A stretch of 64,000 nucleotides of DNA from Hyphomicrobiales bacterium (lineage in GTDB: Bacteria; Pseudomonadota; Alphaproteobacteria; Rhizobiales; Rhizobiaceae). Positions 1 through 8,514 of this stretch are shown here, in pieces. A program made the translations under genes and the position numbers. The DNA is taken from contig UBZT01000010.1 of the NCBI GenBank assembly GCA_900470155.1, positions 248,001-312,000 on the forward strand, in the 5' to 3' direction. The first letter of the stretch is position 1, and every line of letters begins with the position of its first letter. Under the pieces are notes generated by a model. That model had not been told where the DNA came from and made no database searches. It saw only the letters and a list, made by a program, of their open reading frames with translations.

Positions 1-1524
1 GAAAAGAGGATTTTCCGATATCGAAACGAGCCACCTTTCTGGGTTCGGCAATACGTGCTCTGGTCGGAAGATCGATAGGACTGACGAGCTTGCACGCTGG
101 CCTACCACGCTATCCGAGAATATCCTGAATGCCCCATAAGCAAACACTGGCGTCCGGCCTTCGCTGTCATCGTGATCGCCGACGACCTCGCCGGATCTCA
201 CCTCAAGCTGAGCCCTGTTGCCGTCCTCAAACTCGGCAATTAGTTTCGCGGGACGCAGCTCGCCACTGCCGCCGACTAGGTCCGGGTCCAACATCAGCGA
301 GCCCGCCGGAATGGCGAGATCTGACCGTGCCGTGTCACCTGCCAATAGGAAGGCGATCGCCTCTAGTATCGAGCTTTTCCCGACAGCGTTCTCGCCCAAG
401 ATCATAATGGCTGGGGCGCCATGATCGTCGCCCGCACGTTTAGCAATCTCGCTTGCAGCGAAAGCCACACCAATCTTCGAAAACGCCTCGTTGTGAAGAG
501 GCAGTTCAAGCCGCAAGTAGTCCACCGACTTAAAGTTATGGATTTCGAACGCGACTGGGCGTGCCTTTCCGCGCATTACGACACGGCGTCCTCTCGTGGG
601 ACGGCGCAGGGCCTGCGGGTTTGCGTTCAAGGAAAGCAGCGCCTCGTCAAGCTGCTTCCGGAAGTTAGGCGCGCCGATGCCCTGGGCGTAATAGTCACGG
701 ATGGTGCTCGGCGTTAGCCGGGGAGAGGTAGAGGATCCTCTGCCGATCTTCTTGGCAAGATGGTACAGTAGCAGATACCAACAACCGCCATACTCCATGT
801 CGGCAAACTTGAAGGGACCGGAAGCCGGGTAGCCCGGCTCAGCCATTTGGGACAGTTCGCGAAGGTAGTGCTCGAATGCTCTACGACGTCGTGAGCACAG
901 ATCCTCACGGTCGAGGCGGAAGTGGCGTACGGTCGCGTCTCCCCGTTCCGAAAGGCCCATTAAATGACCGTCCGGCGTGGCAACTAGATTTAGGCGGAAG
1001 TTCTCGTCACCGCATGGGTCCAAGAACACCTGCCGCTCGGTTCCGGGAAAGGGCCAGAGGCCAGAGGGGTTTTGCGTATAGAGCTGTACCTGTCCGGCTT
1101 GCGGCAGCGGCATCCTCTGACCTATTTGGATAGGAAACACGGAGGGCTCGAGCGGCCTGCAACTGTCGCAGATAGCGTAGATGTTCGCCCAGTCGTTGAC
1201 GAGCCAAGTGTAGTAGAGGTGACTAAGCCTAGCATACTCGGGGGCGACACTAGAGGACGGCCCCGCCTCCTCAGGAGGTCTGAAGCGGTATGGCGCGACC
1301 TCAACTGCAGATTCGCAGAAGGAGCACCGTCCACGAAAGAGTGTCCGGACTGCTTGGAGGAGCTCGCCATCCTCCACCGCGAACGGTGCTATTCTCACCC
1401 TCTCCTGTTCGAGTCGCGCGCTGTCCATCACAAAGATGCGCTCCAGCGCCTCCCTGGCTAGAGACGACCTTTCGTCTGCGAGGCACGATGGTGCCTCGAC
1501 ACCAGTTCTGCTGAAATGTTGCAT
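1..1524 (-). CDS. HNH-like domain fused to SMC/AAA-type ATPase, partial (probable defence protein)
   Basis: The reading frame is open from the ATG at 1524 to the window edge (508 codons seen; the C-terminus is missing). The ATG has a purine-rich GGGGAGAGGA run just upstream. Residues about 60-135 resemble the small HNH proteins of Septu/retron-type systems: GRCSFCES (C67, C70), then a tryptophan/asparagine pair (W112, N114) and CDSC (C119, C122). The family's usual first catalytic His seems replaced in PYRFRPP (about 79-84). After a linker, FEIHNFKSVDYLRLELP (327-343) is the typical start of an SMC/AAA15-type ATPase, followed by the Walker A motif GENAVGKS (377-384) and AYGAFR further on. Walker B and signature motifs must lie beyond the edge. 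In known Septu the ATPase (PtuA) and HNH protein (PtuB) are separate genes; here both are in one chain, HNH part first. Defence function is inferred from architecture and island location. Confidence 0.7.
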   Translation of the reverse strand, partial: MQHFSRTGVEAPSCLADERSSLAREALERIFVMDSARLEQERVRIAPFAVEDGELLQAVRTLFRGRCSFCESAVEVAPYRFRPPEEAGPSSSVAPEYARLSHLYYTWLVNDWANIYAICDSCRPLEPSVFPIQIGQRMPLPQAGQVQLYTQNPSGLWPFPGTERQVFLDPCGDENFRLNLVATPDGHLMGLSERGDATVRHFRLDREDLCSRRRRAFEHYLRELSQMAEPGYPASGPFKFADMEYGGCWYLLLYHLAKKIGRGSSTSPRLTPSTIRDYYAQGIGAPNFRKQLDEALLSLNANPQALRRPTRGRRVVMRGKARPVAFEIHNFKSVDYLRLELPLHNEAFSKIGVAFAASEIAKRAGDDHGAPAIMILGENAVGKSSILEAIAFLLAGDTARSDLAIPAGSLMLDPDLVGGSGELRPAKLIAEFEDGNRAQLEVRSGEVVGDHDDSEGRTPVFAYGAFRIFSDSVVGQRASSSVLSIFRPEHVLPNPERWLVSISENPLF

Positions 1525-1895
1525 TCCTCTCCCCGATGTCGTCGTCTCTACTCATTGAGGAAACATCACCAACAACGGCGAAAAGGCAAGCACACCGAGA
1601 CAAGGGTCCCCGATAATGTAGCGGCGCCTTTTAGGAAGCATCGGCATTGTCCGCAACGGCTAGGCTGGAGGCGCAAAGCTACCGGGCGCTACATGGCCAC
1701 CTCACCGCAGTTTTGAGGTTTCGAAGCGGAAGTAATTGCCGCTATGCGCCTCTTGTTGACTGGGACCCAAAGCCAGGGCACAAAGGTGGCATCCACGGTC
1801 GCTCGCGATGGGAAGACAGAGGGATTTCAAGGACCTTTCACTAAGCCTTTGAAACCATGTGAGAATCTAGGTTCTCCAGGCGAGCCATTTTGGGT

Positions 1896-1920
1896 CTGTT
1901 TTCCGCTGAAAACAGCGTCT
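1896..1920 (+). terminator. perfect 8-bp hairpin followed by T-rich run
   Basis: CTGTTTTC (1896-1903) and GAAAACAG (1908-1915) are perfect complements around the 4-nt loop CGCT, followed by CGTCTTTTCC. This resembles an intrinsic terminator on the + strand, yet no coding gene ends upstream of it. It could end a short RNA made within the intergenic region. Confidence 0.4.
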
Positions 1921-2001
1921 TTTCCTCACAGAAAAAAGCGACGTCTTCTCAACAACTTGAGCAATGCTGGCTGCTGCTCGTCAGGCCATGTCGTGCTTAA
2001 A

Positions 2002-2029
2002 CGGGTCCCGCAAATTGACTGGGGACCCG
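2002..2029. repeat. 8-bp inverted repeat with 12-nt spacer
   Basis: CGGGTCCC (2002-2009) and GGGACCCG (2022-2029) are perfect inverted copies. With 12 nt between them this could be an RNA hairpin or a dimeric operator about 355 bp upstream of the STAND gene. Confidence 0.4.
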
Positions 2030-2382
2030 CGGGCAATGTCCGCAACGGAGCCGGTGCCGAATGACCGGTCTTGGTGGCGGGCTATCTAAAAGCGAACAGA
2101 CTCATCCAAACGCACTCGGAGAATCGAAATTGTCCAAGCGGACGCTTAGACGTCTATGCGAGGCCCACACTTGGATCATCCAGGCCTCATCGCCAAAGCG
2201 TACAGGCGTGGAGGCGCTACGCGAATTTATGCCGTCCCCCGACCCAGTGGATAACCCTCCACAACGCGTCAATCTCGCTTTGATAATGGAGCCGCACTGC
2301 TATGATTTGTCATGCATTTTGATCTAGGGTTTCTTTGGGGACTTTCGTTGCTTCTTGATCGTGAACAGCAGGGACTGCTGCC

Positions 2383-5300
2383 ATGAGCGGTCGCGGCACC
2401 GCAGCCGGCGTGGTCTTCCAAGCTGAGGTTGGGGCGTACGTTGCTGCCTTGATCCTTGGAGAGAGGCCGATTTCCCGACTGAGCACGGGCCTTCCGGGCA
2501 ACCCCATCAAAGTGAACTTCGAAACACCGACTGCAGTCGATGACGTTGTAGTGCGGACGGACGTTGGCGAAATCTACGTACAGGCAAAACGCACGATCTC
2601 GTTGTCGGCTAAAGCGGACAGCGAGTTGGCGTCAGTCGCGGATCAGTTTGTACGCCAGTTTCGTGCCGGGGTGATCGATAGCGGAGTGCGCCGTGATTTA
2701 GAACCTGCGCGCGATCGTCTTTTGCTCGTTGTCGAGGAAGGCACCGGCGATCCCATCGCCATTCATCTCAAGGAAGTTTTCGATCGGCACAGAACCGGCG
2801 CCGCGACGGCACTTCCCACAAATCGACAAACTGCGCTCGAGACGTTCTCAGCACACCTGGACACAGCATGGCTGAGCGCCGCTGGGACGGCGATTACGGA
2901 TGCGGAAAGAACCGCGCTCCTTCGAGTATGCGCCGTCGCATCTATCACGGACGCCTCGCGGCAACTCGCTGAAGAAGCGTTGCGTGACGTCGTCGAAACG
3001 CCTGGCAGTGAAACGGCTGCGATGGACCTGCTCGTTACGTGGGCGGCAAATTCATCGGCGGAAGGGACCGGGGGAGACACCGCTGCGATACGGCTCTCCT
3101 TGTCGGCGACAGTTTCGTTCGCTGCGCCGGCGAGCTACCGCAACGACGTGGAAAAGCTACTTGGCTACAGCGCAGCTACCATGCTGAGGCTGGAGCGGTT
3201 TGCCTCACTCTCTACGCCCGAGGGCCTTGTCACCATACCCAGGCCCATTGCCGCCGCGATCACATTGGCCGCAGCTTCCGCAAGCCTTGCGATCACCGGT
3301 GAACCCGGCGCTGGCAAGTCGGCTGTCATGTACGAAACTGCAAAGCAGCTCCCAGCGGGATCAGCGATCGTTCTTGCGGTTGAAGCTAGCTCAACGTCAC
3401 TCGACGCTTTACGCGGTGAAATCGGCCTGCAGCACCCTCTTGTAGACGTACTAGCAAACTTGCCGGGACCAAGACCGAGCTACCTTTTTCTCGATGCTCT
3501 CGATGCGGTGCGCGGCGGAGCGGCGGAGGCCACCTATCGTAAGCTCGCAGAAACAGTGTCCGCGTTGCCGGGATGGCGCGTCGTTGTTTCGGTGCGCACT
3601 TTCGACCTTCGCCTCGGGAGAGAATGGCAACGAGTGTTCCGAGGGAATCCACCGGACGCGAACTATGTGCATGCGGCGTTTCCAACCGTGAGGCATATGC
3701 ATGTCGGAGTGCTTAACGCCGCTGAGATTGTGCACGTCACTGGGCATTCGCCCTCCATCGCAACGGCAATTGCAGCCGGTGGATCGAGACTGGCAGCACT
3801 GTCAACCAACCCGTTCAACCTCGCTCTGCTTGGTGACCTCCTCACCGGTGGAGTTCCCGCGGCCGCACTTTCGAGCGTAGGGACGCGGGGGGAGCTTCTT
3901 GCTCGCTACTGGGACGAGCGCATCACAGGACTCGGAACTCCAGCAATCGTGACGCTCCGCAGCCTGATCGATTTGATGGTGCAGGCGCGCTCTGTCGATC
4001 TTCCCGTTACCAGCGTACCAATTCCTGCAGCCTCTACCGTTGACGATCTGCAACATGTCGGTGTCCTGACCGAAGAGCGATCCCGCCGATTGGCTTTCAG
4101 GCACCACGTTCTGTTCGACTATGCCGTAGCCCGGCTCTTACTGATGCCAGACAGGAATGCCGCTCGATCGTATCTTGGCCGCGCATCAGGCGCGGGCCTC
4201 CTGATCTCTCCCTCTGTCGGATACTGGATCGAGGATCTCAATACAGCGATCCGTCCCGACGAGTTTTGGAAGTACGCTGTCTCGCTGATTGGTGACAACA
4301 CGGTCGATCCCATCATCAAGATCGAATTCGCTCGACTGGTCGTCGAATCCGTCAAGGAGGGAGATGACCTAGGAGCTCTGTTAGAGGTCCTACCCGCGGA
4401 TGATACGGCAGGCGGACGTCCGTTTCAGCATCTTGCCGGATCGCTTTTGACTAGAGCCCACAACGGCCAACCGATTGCCGTCGGACCATGGGCCGGGCTC
4501 CTTGCAATGATGGTGTCACCGGGCGACTCCCAGATTGGGAACATGTCCGCGTTAATCGGCAGGTTTCTTGAAAGCAATCCCGGTTCTACCTCCCTCGCAG
4601 CGCTCGGCAAGGCAAGTCGCGTCGTCTTCGATTGGATGTCTCAGGATGACGGCCGCATCAACTGGTTGGCACCACGTGTTATCCCCTTCATCGCACAAAC
4701 TTTCGGGACTGATCCCGCGGCTTCCGGCACCCGCCTTCGCCAAGTTATTGAAGGCGATCGTTTCGCCCGAGTGGGATACATAGAAGTCCCTTGGCTCGCT
4801 CGGGAGACGCTGCGCATCGCACCACACGACGAAGAGCTCGTCGTGGCCCTGTTTGCGCGGGGTTTCAGGGGCGGTGACTTCAGCCGCGACAAAGTCACAT
4901 CGATGGGCAACAGTTGGATTCTCCCCATGAGTTCGAACGCCGCCCAGGATTTCGGAATGGCGACTCACTCATTGTGTCAGGACTTTCCAGCGCTCTTGCG
5001 CAGTCACCCAAGGTTGGCACTTCGGGCGCTTGCAATATCTTTCGCTGGAGAGCGCGACAAGGACCACGCGCCGAGCGAACCCGCCGCCCTCAGGTCAGTG
5101 ACGCTGAACGGCGTCGAATACGGCTTTGAGCACGATATGAGCTATATCTGGGCCTGGAATATCGATACCGACACCCACGACGATATCGCAAAGCTCTACC
5201 AAGCCACGACGTCCTGGTTCGCATCAGCCGAAGTACCGTCGATATTCGAAGACATTCCTCACCTACTCCTAAACGAGACATCCATCGCGCTCGTTTGGCG

Positions 5301-7101
5301 CACGGTGTTCGACCTGGGCACCATCAACCCGCAGAAGTTTGGCCTAACGATCTGGCGAACTGCGGCAAGTCCGCTTCCCCTGAAAAGTCTCGAGACGCGG
5401 CAAGCTGCCATCAATCTTCTTTCCGCTGTTTACCCCTTACTTGGAGCAGATGACCGCGAGCAGGCCGAGACTGACTGGCTCGCCATGGGGTTTTCCGAAA
5501 CTGCCGATCCAGAGGATCGAAAGCGCACAGTCCTCGCAACGCTGTTTCAGGCAATCGGCTGCGACAACATCGCCACTGAAGCTGCGCGTGACTTTCTGGC
5601 AGCGTCTCTTTCAACGGGTGAAACCTTCAAAAACGCAAAGCCGACGTCGTTCCACATCAGTTGTGGGGAGGGAGAAGACACTTCCGATTCCGCGTCCGAT
5701 GCTCCCGTTAAGCTGCTGGTCGATACGCTCAAGGCTGCACGTGCCGCTCTTGCCAATGAGGCCAACGATGAGCATTGGGCGAACCTCACCTCGGCGACGG
5801 AAGGGCTGTTGAGAATCTACATTGGGGCTGGGCGATTCGAGCAATCAATCGATGACGAGGCAAGCGCTTCGCTGGCCGATGCGCTTGGACTCGCCATCGT
5901 ACACGGCCAACTGGTCGAGGACTTGAAAGAGCCTGCGCTGGCGACGCTGATCGCACTGGCCTCGCATCAGCACCCTAAGCTTCACGAGGACACCGAAGCC
6001 AACTTCGAGAACAACGCAGCTTGGGGCAGCCCAGCGCCGCGTGTTAATGTTGCGGAAGGAATATCGCGGCTGGTCGGCAGACCTGAGTTCTGGTCCCAAG
6101 TTCGTCCCACTTACGAGAGGCTGCTGGTCGACCCGCACCCTGCCGTGCGCATGCAGGCAGCTATGAGGCTTCCTGCCATTTCCCTCGTCAGTGCGGACGA
6201 CATGTGGGAAATAATGGAAGCGTTCTTCCAGAGAGAGACCAACTCAACCGTACTCCAGTTTGCCATCGGGAAAACGGGCGGGCTCGGCCAGCAGTATGCG
6301 GCGCGACTCGAGCCAATTGTCCTCGCTCTCGATCCGCGGCTCACGAGCAAGCGGAACAATGATCCCGTAACGGCTCTCGTAACAAGGTTTAGTGTGCGTG
6401 GGCGGCTAGAGGCATCCACAGCCACTATTTCTCGTTGGATCGCAGATTTCGAGGCGTTTGAAGAACGGCTACGTCATATGCTCTTCAACCTGCGGGGTGG
6501 AATTCTCGAGGGGATCGATGATCCCTCACCGCCTCAGGATGTACGAGCCCGGACGAAGGACTTGCTGCTTGAGATCATTAATTCCGTTGAGCCTTCGGTC
6601 CGCTCTTGGCCGCAATCAGATTGCGAGCCGACACCGGAAGAGGTCGCGGCACTGAAAGTGTTCAACGAAATTGCCAGTCAAATCTTCTACGCTGCTGGTC
6701 ATGACCAACTAACCGAAGTGCTGCGTGGCTCGGCCGCAAAAACCAAGTTCCTCGATGAGTACTCCGAGATCATCTCAAAGTTGATGACCCTTGGAACACC
6801 GCATTCCGTCCATCACTTGCTGGAACTGCTTCAGAAGCTAGCGCCAGACGATCCTGCGCGGTGTTTCGACCTTATAGCCGAAGCCATGCTGCGGACGACG
6901 GGAGTGGCCCGTTACGAACACGAGAGCATGGGCGCCAAGCTCTTTGTGGATCTCGTTGGGCTTTACCTTGCGGACTACCGCTTCGTCTTCGACGACGAAG
7001 GTCGGCGGAGCAAACTGATCGACTGCGTAGCAGTTTTCGTGGAAGCTGGATGGCCGGAGGCCCGCCGCCTTTTTCAAAGCTTGCCAGAGCTTCTTCAGTA
7101 G
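2383..7101 (+). CDS. PD-(D/E)XK-like nuclease fused to STAND-type NTPase, 1572 aa (probable defence protein)
   Basis: The first about 130 residues look like a restriction-type nuclease fold: E15 in FQAE, then E47 and D53-D54 in FETPTAVDD, and Q67-x-K69 in YVQAKR, the E...D...QxK pattern of Mrr/DUF4297-like nucleases. A P-loop NTPase follows: Walker A GEPGAGKS (306-313), Walker B YLFLDALD (367-374) and the VVSVRTFDLR strand (401-410), as in NACHT/STAND proteins. The remaining 1000 or so residues are mostly helical, with a HEAT-like stretch (DPHPAVRMQAAMRL) near residue 1250, and would be the sensor. This nuclease-NTPase-repeat order is that of Avs (AVAST) and related anti-phage STAND proteins, but I cannot assign it to a named type. 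The start is the ATG at 2383, which gives the whole nuclease domain. The gene stands alone, with large gaps on both sides. Confidence 0.7.
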   Translation: MSGRGTAAGVVFQAEVGAYVAALILGERPISRLSTGLPGNPIKVNFETPTAVDDVVVRTDVGEIYVQAKRTISLSAKADSELASVADQFVRQFRAGVIDSGVRRDLEPARDRLLLVVEEGTGDPIAIHLKEVFDRHRTGAATALPTNRQTALETFSAHLDTAWLSAAGTAITDAERTALLRVCAVASITDASRQLAEEALRDVVETPGSETAAMDLLVTWAANSSAEGTGGDTAAIRLSLSATVSFAAPASYRNDVEKLLGYSAATMLRLERFASLSTPEGLVTIPRPIAAAITLAAASASLAITGEPGAGKSAVMYETAKQLPAGSAIVLAVEASSTSLDALRGEIGLQHPLVDVLANLPGPRPSYLFLDALDAVRGGAAEATYRKLAETVSALPGWRVVVSVRTFDLRLGREWQRVFRGNPPDANYVHAAFPTVRHMHVGVLNAAEIVHVTGHSPSIATAIAAGGSRLAALSTNPFNLALLGDLLTGGVPAAALSSVGTRGELLARYWDERITGLGTPAIVTLRSLIDLMVQARSVDLPVTSVPIPAASTVDDLQHVGVLTEERSRRLAFRHHVLFDYAVARLLLMPDRNAARSYLGRASGAGLLISPSVGYWIEDLNTAIRPDEFWKYAVSLIGDNTVDPIIKIEFARLVVESVKEGDDLGALLEVLPADDTAGGRPFQHLAGSLLTRAHNGQPIAVGPWAGLLAMMVSPGDSQIGNMSALIGRFLESNPGSTSLAALGKASRVVFDWMSQDDGRINWLAPRVIPFIAQTFGTDPAASGTRLRQVIEGDRFARVGYIEVPWLARETLRIAPHDEELVVALFARGFRGGDFSRDKVTSMGNSWILPMSSNAAQDFGMATHSLCQDFPALLRSHPRLALRALAISFAGERDKDHAPSEPAALRSVTLNGVEYGFEHDMSYIWAWNIDTDTHDDIAKLYQATTSWFASAEVPSIFEDIPHLLLNETSIALVWRTVFDLGTINPQKFGLTIWRTAASPLPLKSLETRQAAINLLSAVYPLLGADDREQAETDWLAMGFSETADPEDRKRTVLATLFQAIGCDNIATEAARDFLAASLSTGETFKNAKPTSFHISCGEGEDTSDSASDAPVKLLVDTLKAARAALANEANDEHWANLTSATEGLLRIYIGAGRFEQSIDDEASASLADALGLAIVHGQLVEDLKEPALATLIALASHQHPKLHEDTEANFENNAAWGSPAPRVNVAEGISRLVGRPEFWSQVRPTYERLLVDPHPAVRMQAAMRLPAISLVSADDMWEIMEAFFQRETNSTVLQFAIGKTGGLGQQYAARLEPIVLALDPRLTSKRNNDPVTALVTRFSVRGRLEASTATISRWIADFEAFEERLRHMLFNLRGGILEGIDDPSPPQDVRARTKDLLLEIINSVEPSVRSWPQSDCEPTPEEVAALKVFNEIASQIFYAAGHDQLTEVLRGSAAKTKFLDEYSEIISKLMTLGTPHSVHHLLELLQKLAPDDPARCFDLIAEAMLRTTGVARYEHESMGAKLFVDLVGLYLADYRFVFDDEGRRSKLIDCVAVFVEAGWPEARRLFQSLPELLQ

Positions 7102-7405
7102 TCACTCGTACCAGAGAAACGTCGCGCTTGTGTTTGTGGACTTCGGGCTGTCGAAGGCATTGATTGCGATGGGTAGGAAGACGCCTCGGGCAGGCTAACG
7201 GACAACCCATAGTCCCGAACCAGCCGGTCCGAAACCTCCCCGAACGCCCAGGGCGACCGCCATGTCTACGCATAAAGAATGCGATTCATGCCCCCGCCGC
7301 AAAGTCGCGACCATCGGAAGCTTGGCTAGTTGGTCAGCCAGAGGAAGGGTTCAGGGCATATCGGCCATCTGCAAGATCGTGACACAGAATCAAAGGAAAA
7401 ACGAC
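7102..7405. other. intergenic gap, 304 bp
   Basis: This lies between the STAND gene and the small membrane protein gene. The frame of the downstream gene stays open back to an ATG at 7262, which would add 48 residues including CDSC, but that ATG lacks a clear ribosome site and the added stretch looks non-coding. No terminator is obvious. Confidence 0.35.
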
Positions 7406-7828
7406 ATGGAACCCACAAAGGAGGAAATCTTACGAGCCGCAGGCTACTTTCATGAAGCCAATCAACTTCTTGCTCAGCGCTTCAACTACTCGCTTGTTGC
7501 CCATTCCATGGCGCTAACCGCCTATGCAACATGCATCGGCTTTGGTGCGGCCAATAACCCGATCGTCGCTGCGCTCGTAGCGTTCTTCGGTGCGTATTAC
7601 TCAATCGTGCAATTTATCATCACCCATCCCCTTTCTAAGCGCATCGATGCCCTCAGGGCAGCCTATCTGATGAAAGACGACGTTTACCTAGTTTACAAGA
7701 ATGCCGTCGGCGGTAACCGTCCGCGTGGCGTGCAGAGCGTTCACGTTCCATTCGTCTTGTTTGCCCTCTGGGCGCTATTGTTCGTTTATGCCCTCGTCGC
7801 GTCTTTCCGCCTAGGGTTGCCTTTCTAG
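7406..7828 (+). CDS. small integral membrane protein, 140 aa, function unknown
   Basis: I do not recognise the family. The start at 7406 is preferred because AAAGGA lies eight bases upstream. The N-terminal 35 residues are hydrophilic. Two closely spaced hydrophobic segments follow (about residues 36-55 and 58-73), then a polar stretch rich in Arg/Lys/Asp (about 74-111), and a third segment near the C-terminus (about 112-135). That gives about three to four membrane passes, with a roughly 40-residue loop that is probably cytosolic. It follows the large STAND gene in the same direction but 304 bp away, so co-transcription is uncertain. It may be a partner or membrane effector of the defence gene, or unrelated cargo. 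Confidence 0.55.
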   Translation: MEPTKEEILRAAGYFHEANQLLAQRFNYSLVAHSMALTAYATCIGFGAANNPIVAALVAFFGAYYSIVQFIITHPLSKRIDALRAAYLMKDDVYLVYKNAVGGNRPRGVQSVHVPFVLFALWALLFVYALVASFRLGLPF

Positions 7829-8514
7829 GTTAAAGCCCTCTATGGAACAGGCTCGGCCAATCGCACCGAGATCTGTGAGAGGATTTGCCATATCTACGCT
7901 GTCTCCAGGCCTCTGCGTCGAGCGCGCCAACACTCTGGCTGTTTCGGTGTGAAGGTCTGTTTTTTTGTGACGCGGGCACTTGGCTGAGGTGTAGTTTGAT
8001 CGAGGAATCACCACAGGAGGGGATACTGGCGGACATCAGATATCCTAAACCGGATGAAGTAGCGTGCAAACCCAAGTGGTATTTCTGTACGGCCTAACTG
8101 GCCAATGACTGCCACTTGGCAGTCGCTCACCAAGCCGCCCGAGTCTTGGCCGGATTGGCTTCCGATGATATTCCCAACACTGAAGCTTCGGGTAGACTCG
8201 CGTCCGCTTTTCGAGTGTGGGCCTACCGCTCGGAATGTCGTAGATGAAGGCGCGAAGCGGTCAGAAGGCCGCCCCCTCAATCGTATTTCTCCCACGAACC
8301 GACAAGTGACCTTCTTGGCTTGCGAACAAAAAGCGAGCAAGCGGCGTCGGGTTGATGGGTAGAGTGATAGATCGGAAGCGATGGCTAATGTTTCACCCCT
8401 GGACAGAAGGGTCGAGGGACGAATTGCAGGCGGCATTCTAGGCCCGCCAGCCTGCCCCAGAATGACTGGGCTGGAATGCGCCGGCGAGCTTACGCAACCG
8501 CGCTCATTAGTTGG
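7829..8514. other. non-coding stretch between membrane protein gene and integrase
   Basis: This 686-bp stretch separates convergent genes. Several overlapping open frames of up to about 140 codons exist on the - strand, but none shows a recognisable domain or a convincing ribosome site. I see no tRNA, repeat array or insertion-sequence end in it. It may be decayed cargo. Confidence 0.35.

Larger units (their letters stand above)
1525..2382. other. 858-bp non-coding region between two divergent large genes
   Basis: No convincing coding sequence is seen; the short open frames have no recognisable product and overlap one another. The region must hold the promoters of the ATPase gene (leftward) and the STAND gene (rightward), but it is long for that alone. 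It contains two clear inverted repeats (1896-1915 and 2002-2029), a weaker one (GAGAA at 1861-1865 with TTCTC at 1872-1876), and near-repeats such as TTGACTGGGACCC at 1756-1768, which recurs with an extra G at 2015-2028. A non-coding RNA is possible but unproved. Confidence 0.5.

Noticed and set aside
129..717. Several + strand open frames at the left end
   Set aside because: All are antisense to the HNH-ATPase gene, whose - strand frame is continuous and carries a Walker A motif.
1744..2327. Two overlapping + strand open frames upstream of the STAND gene
   Set aside because: No ribosome site of note, no recognisable domain and the frames overlap; kept as non-coding.
7262..7405. Longer start for the small membrane protein, adding a CDSC motif
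   Set aside because: No ribosome site at 7262 and the extra residues look non-coding, whereas 7406 has AAAGGA at good spacing.
8008..8436. 142-codon open frame on the - strand before the integrase
   Set aside because: Ser/Arg-rich composition without a domain or a convincing start; several other frames overlap it.
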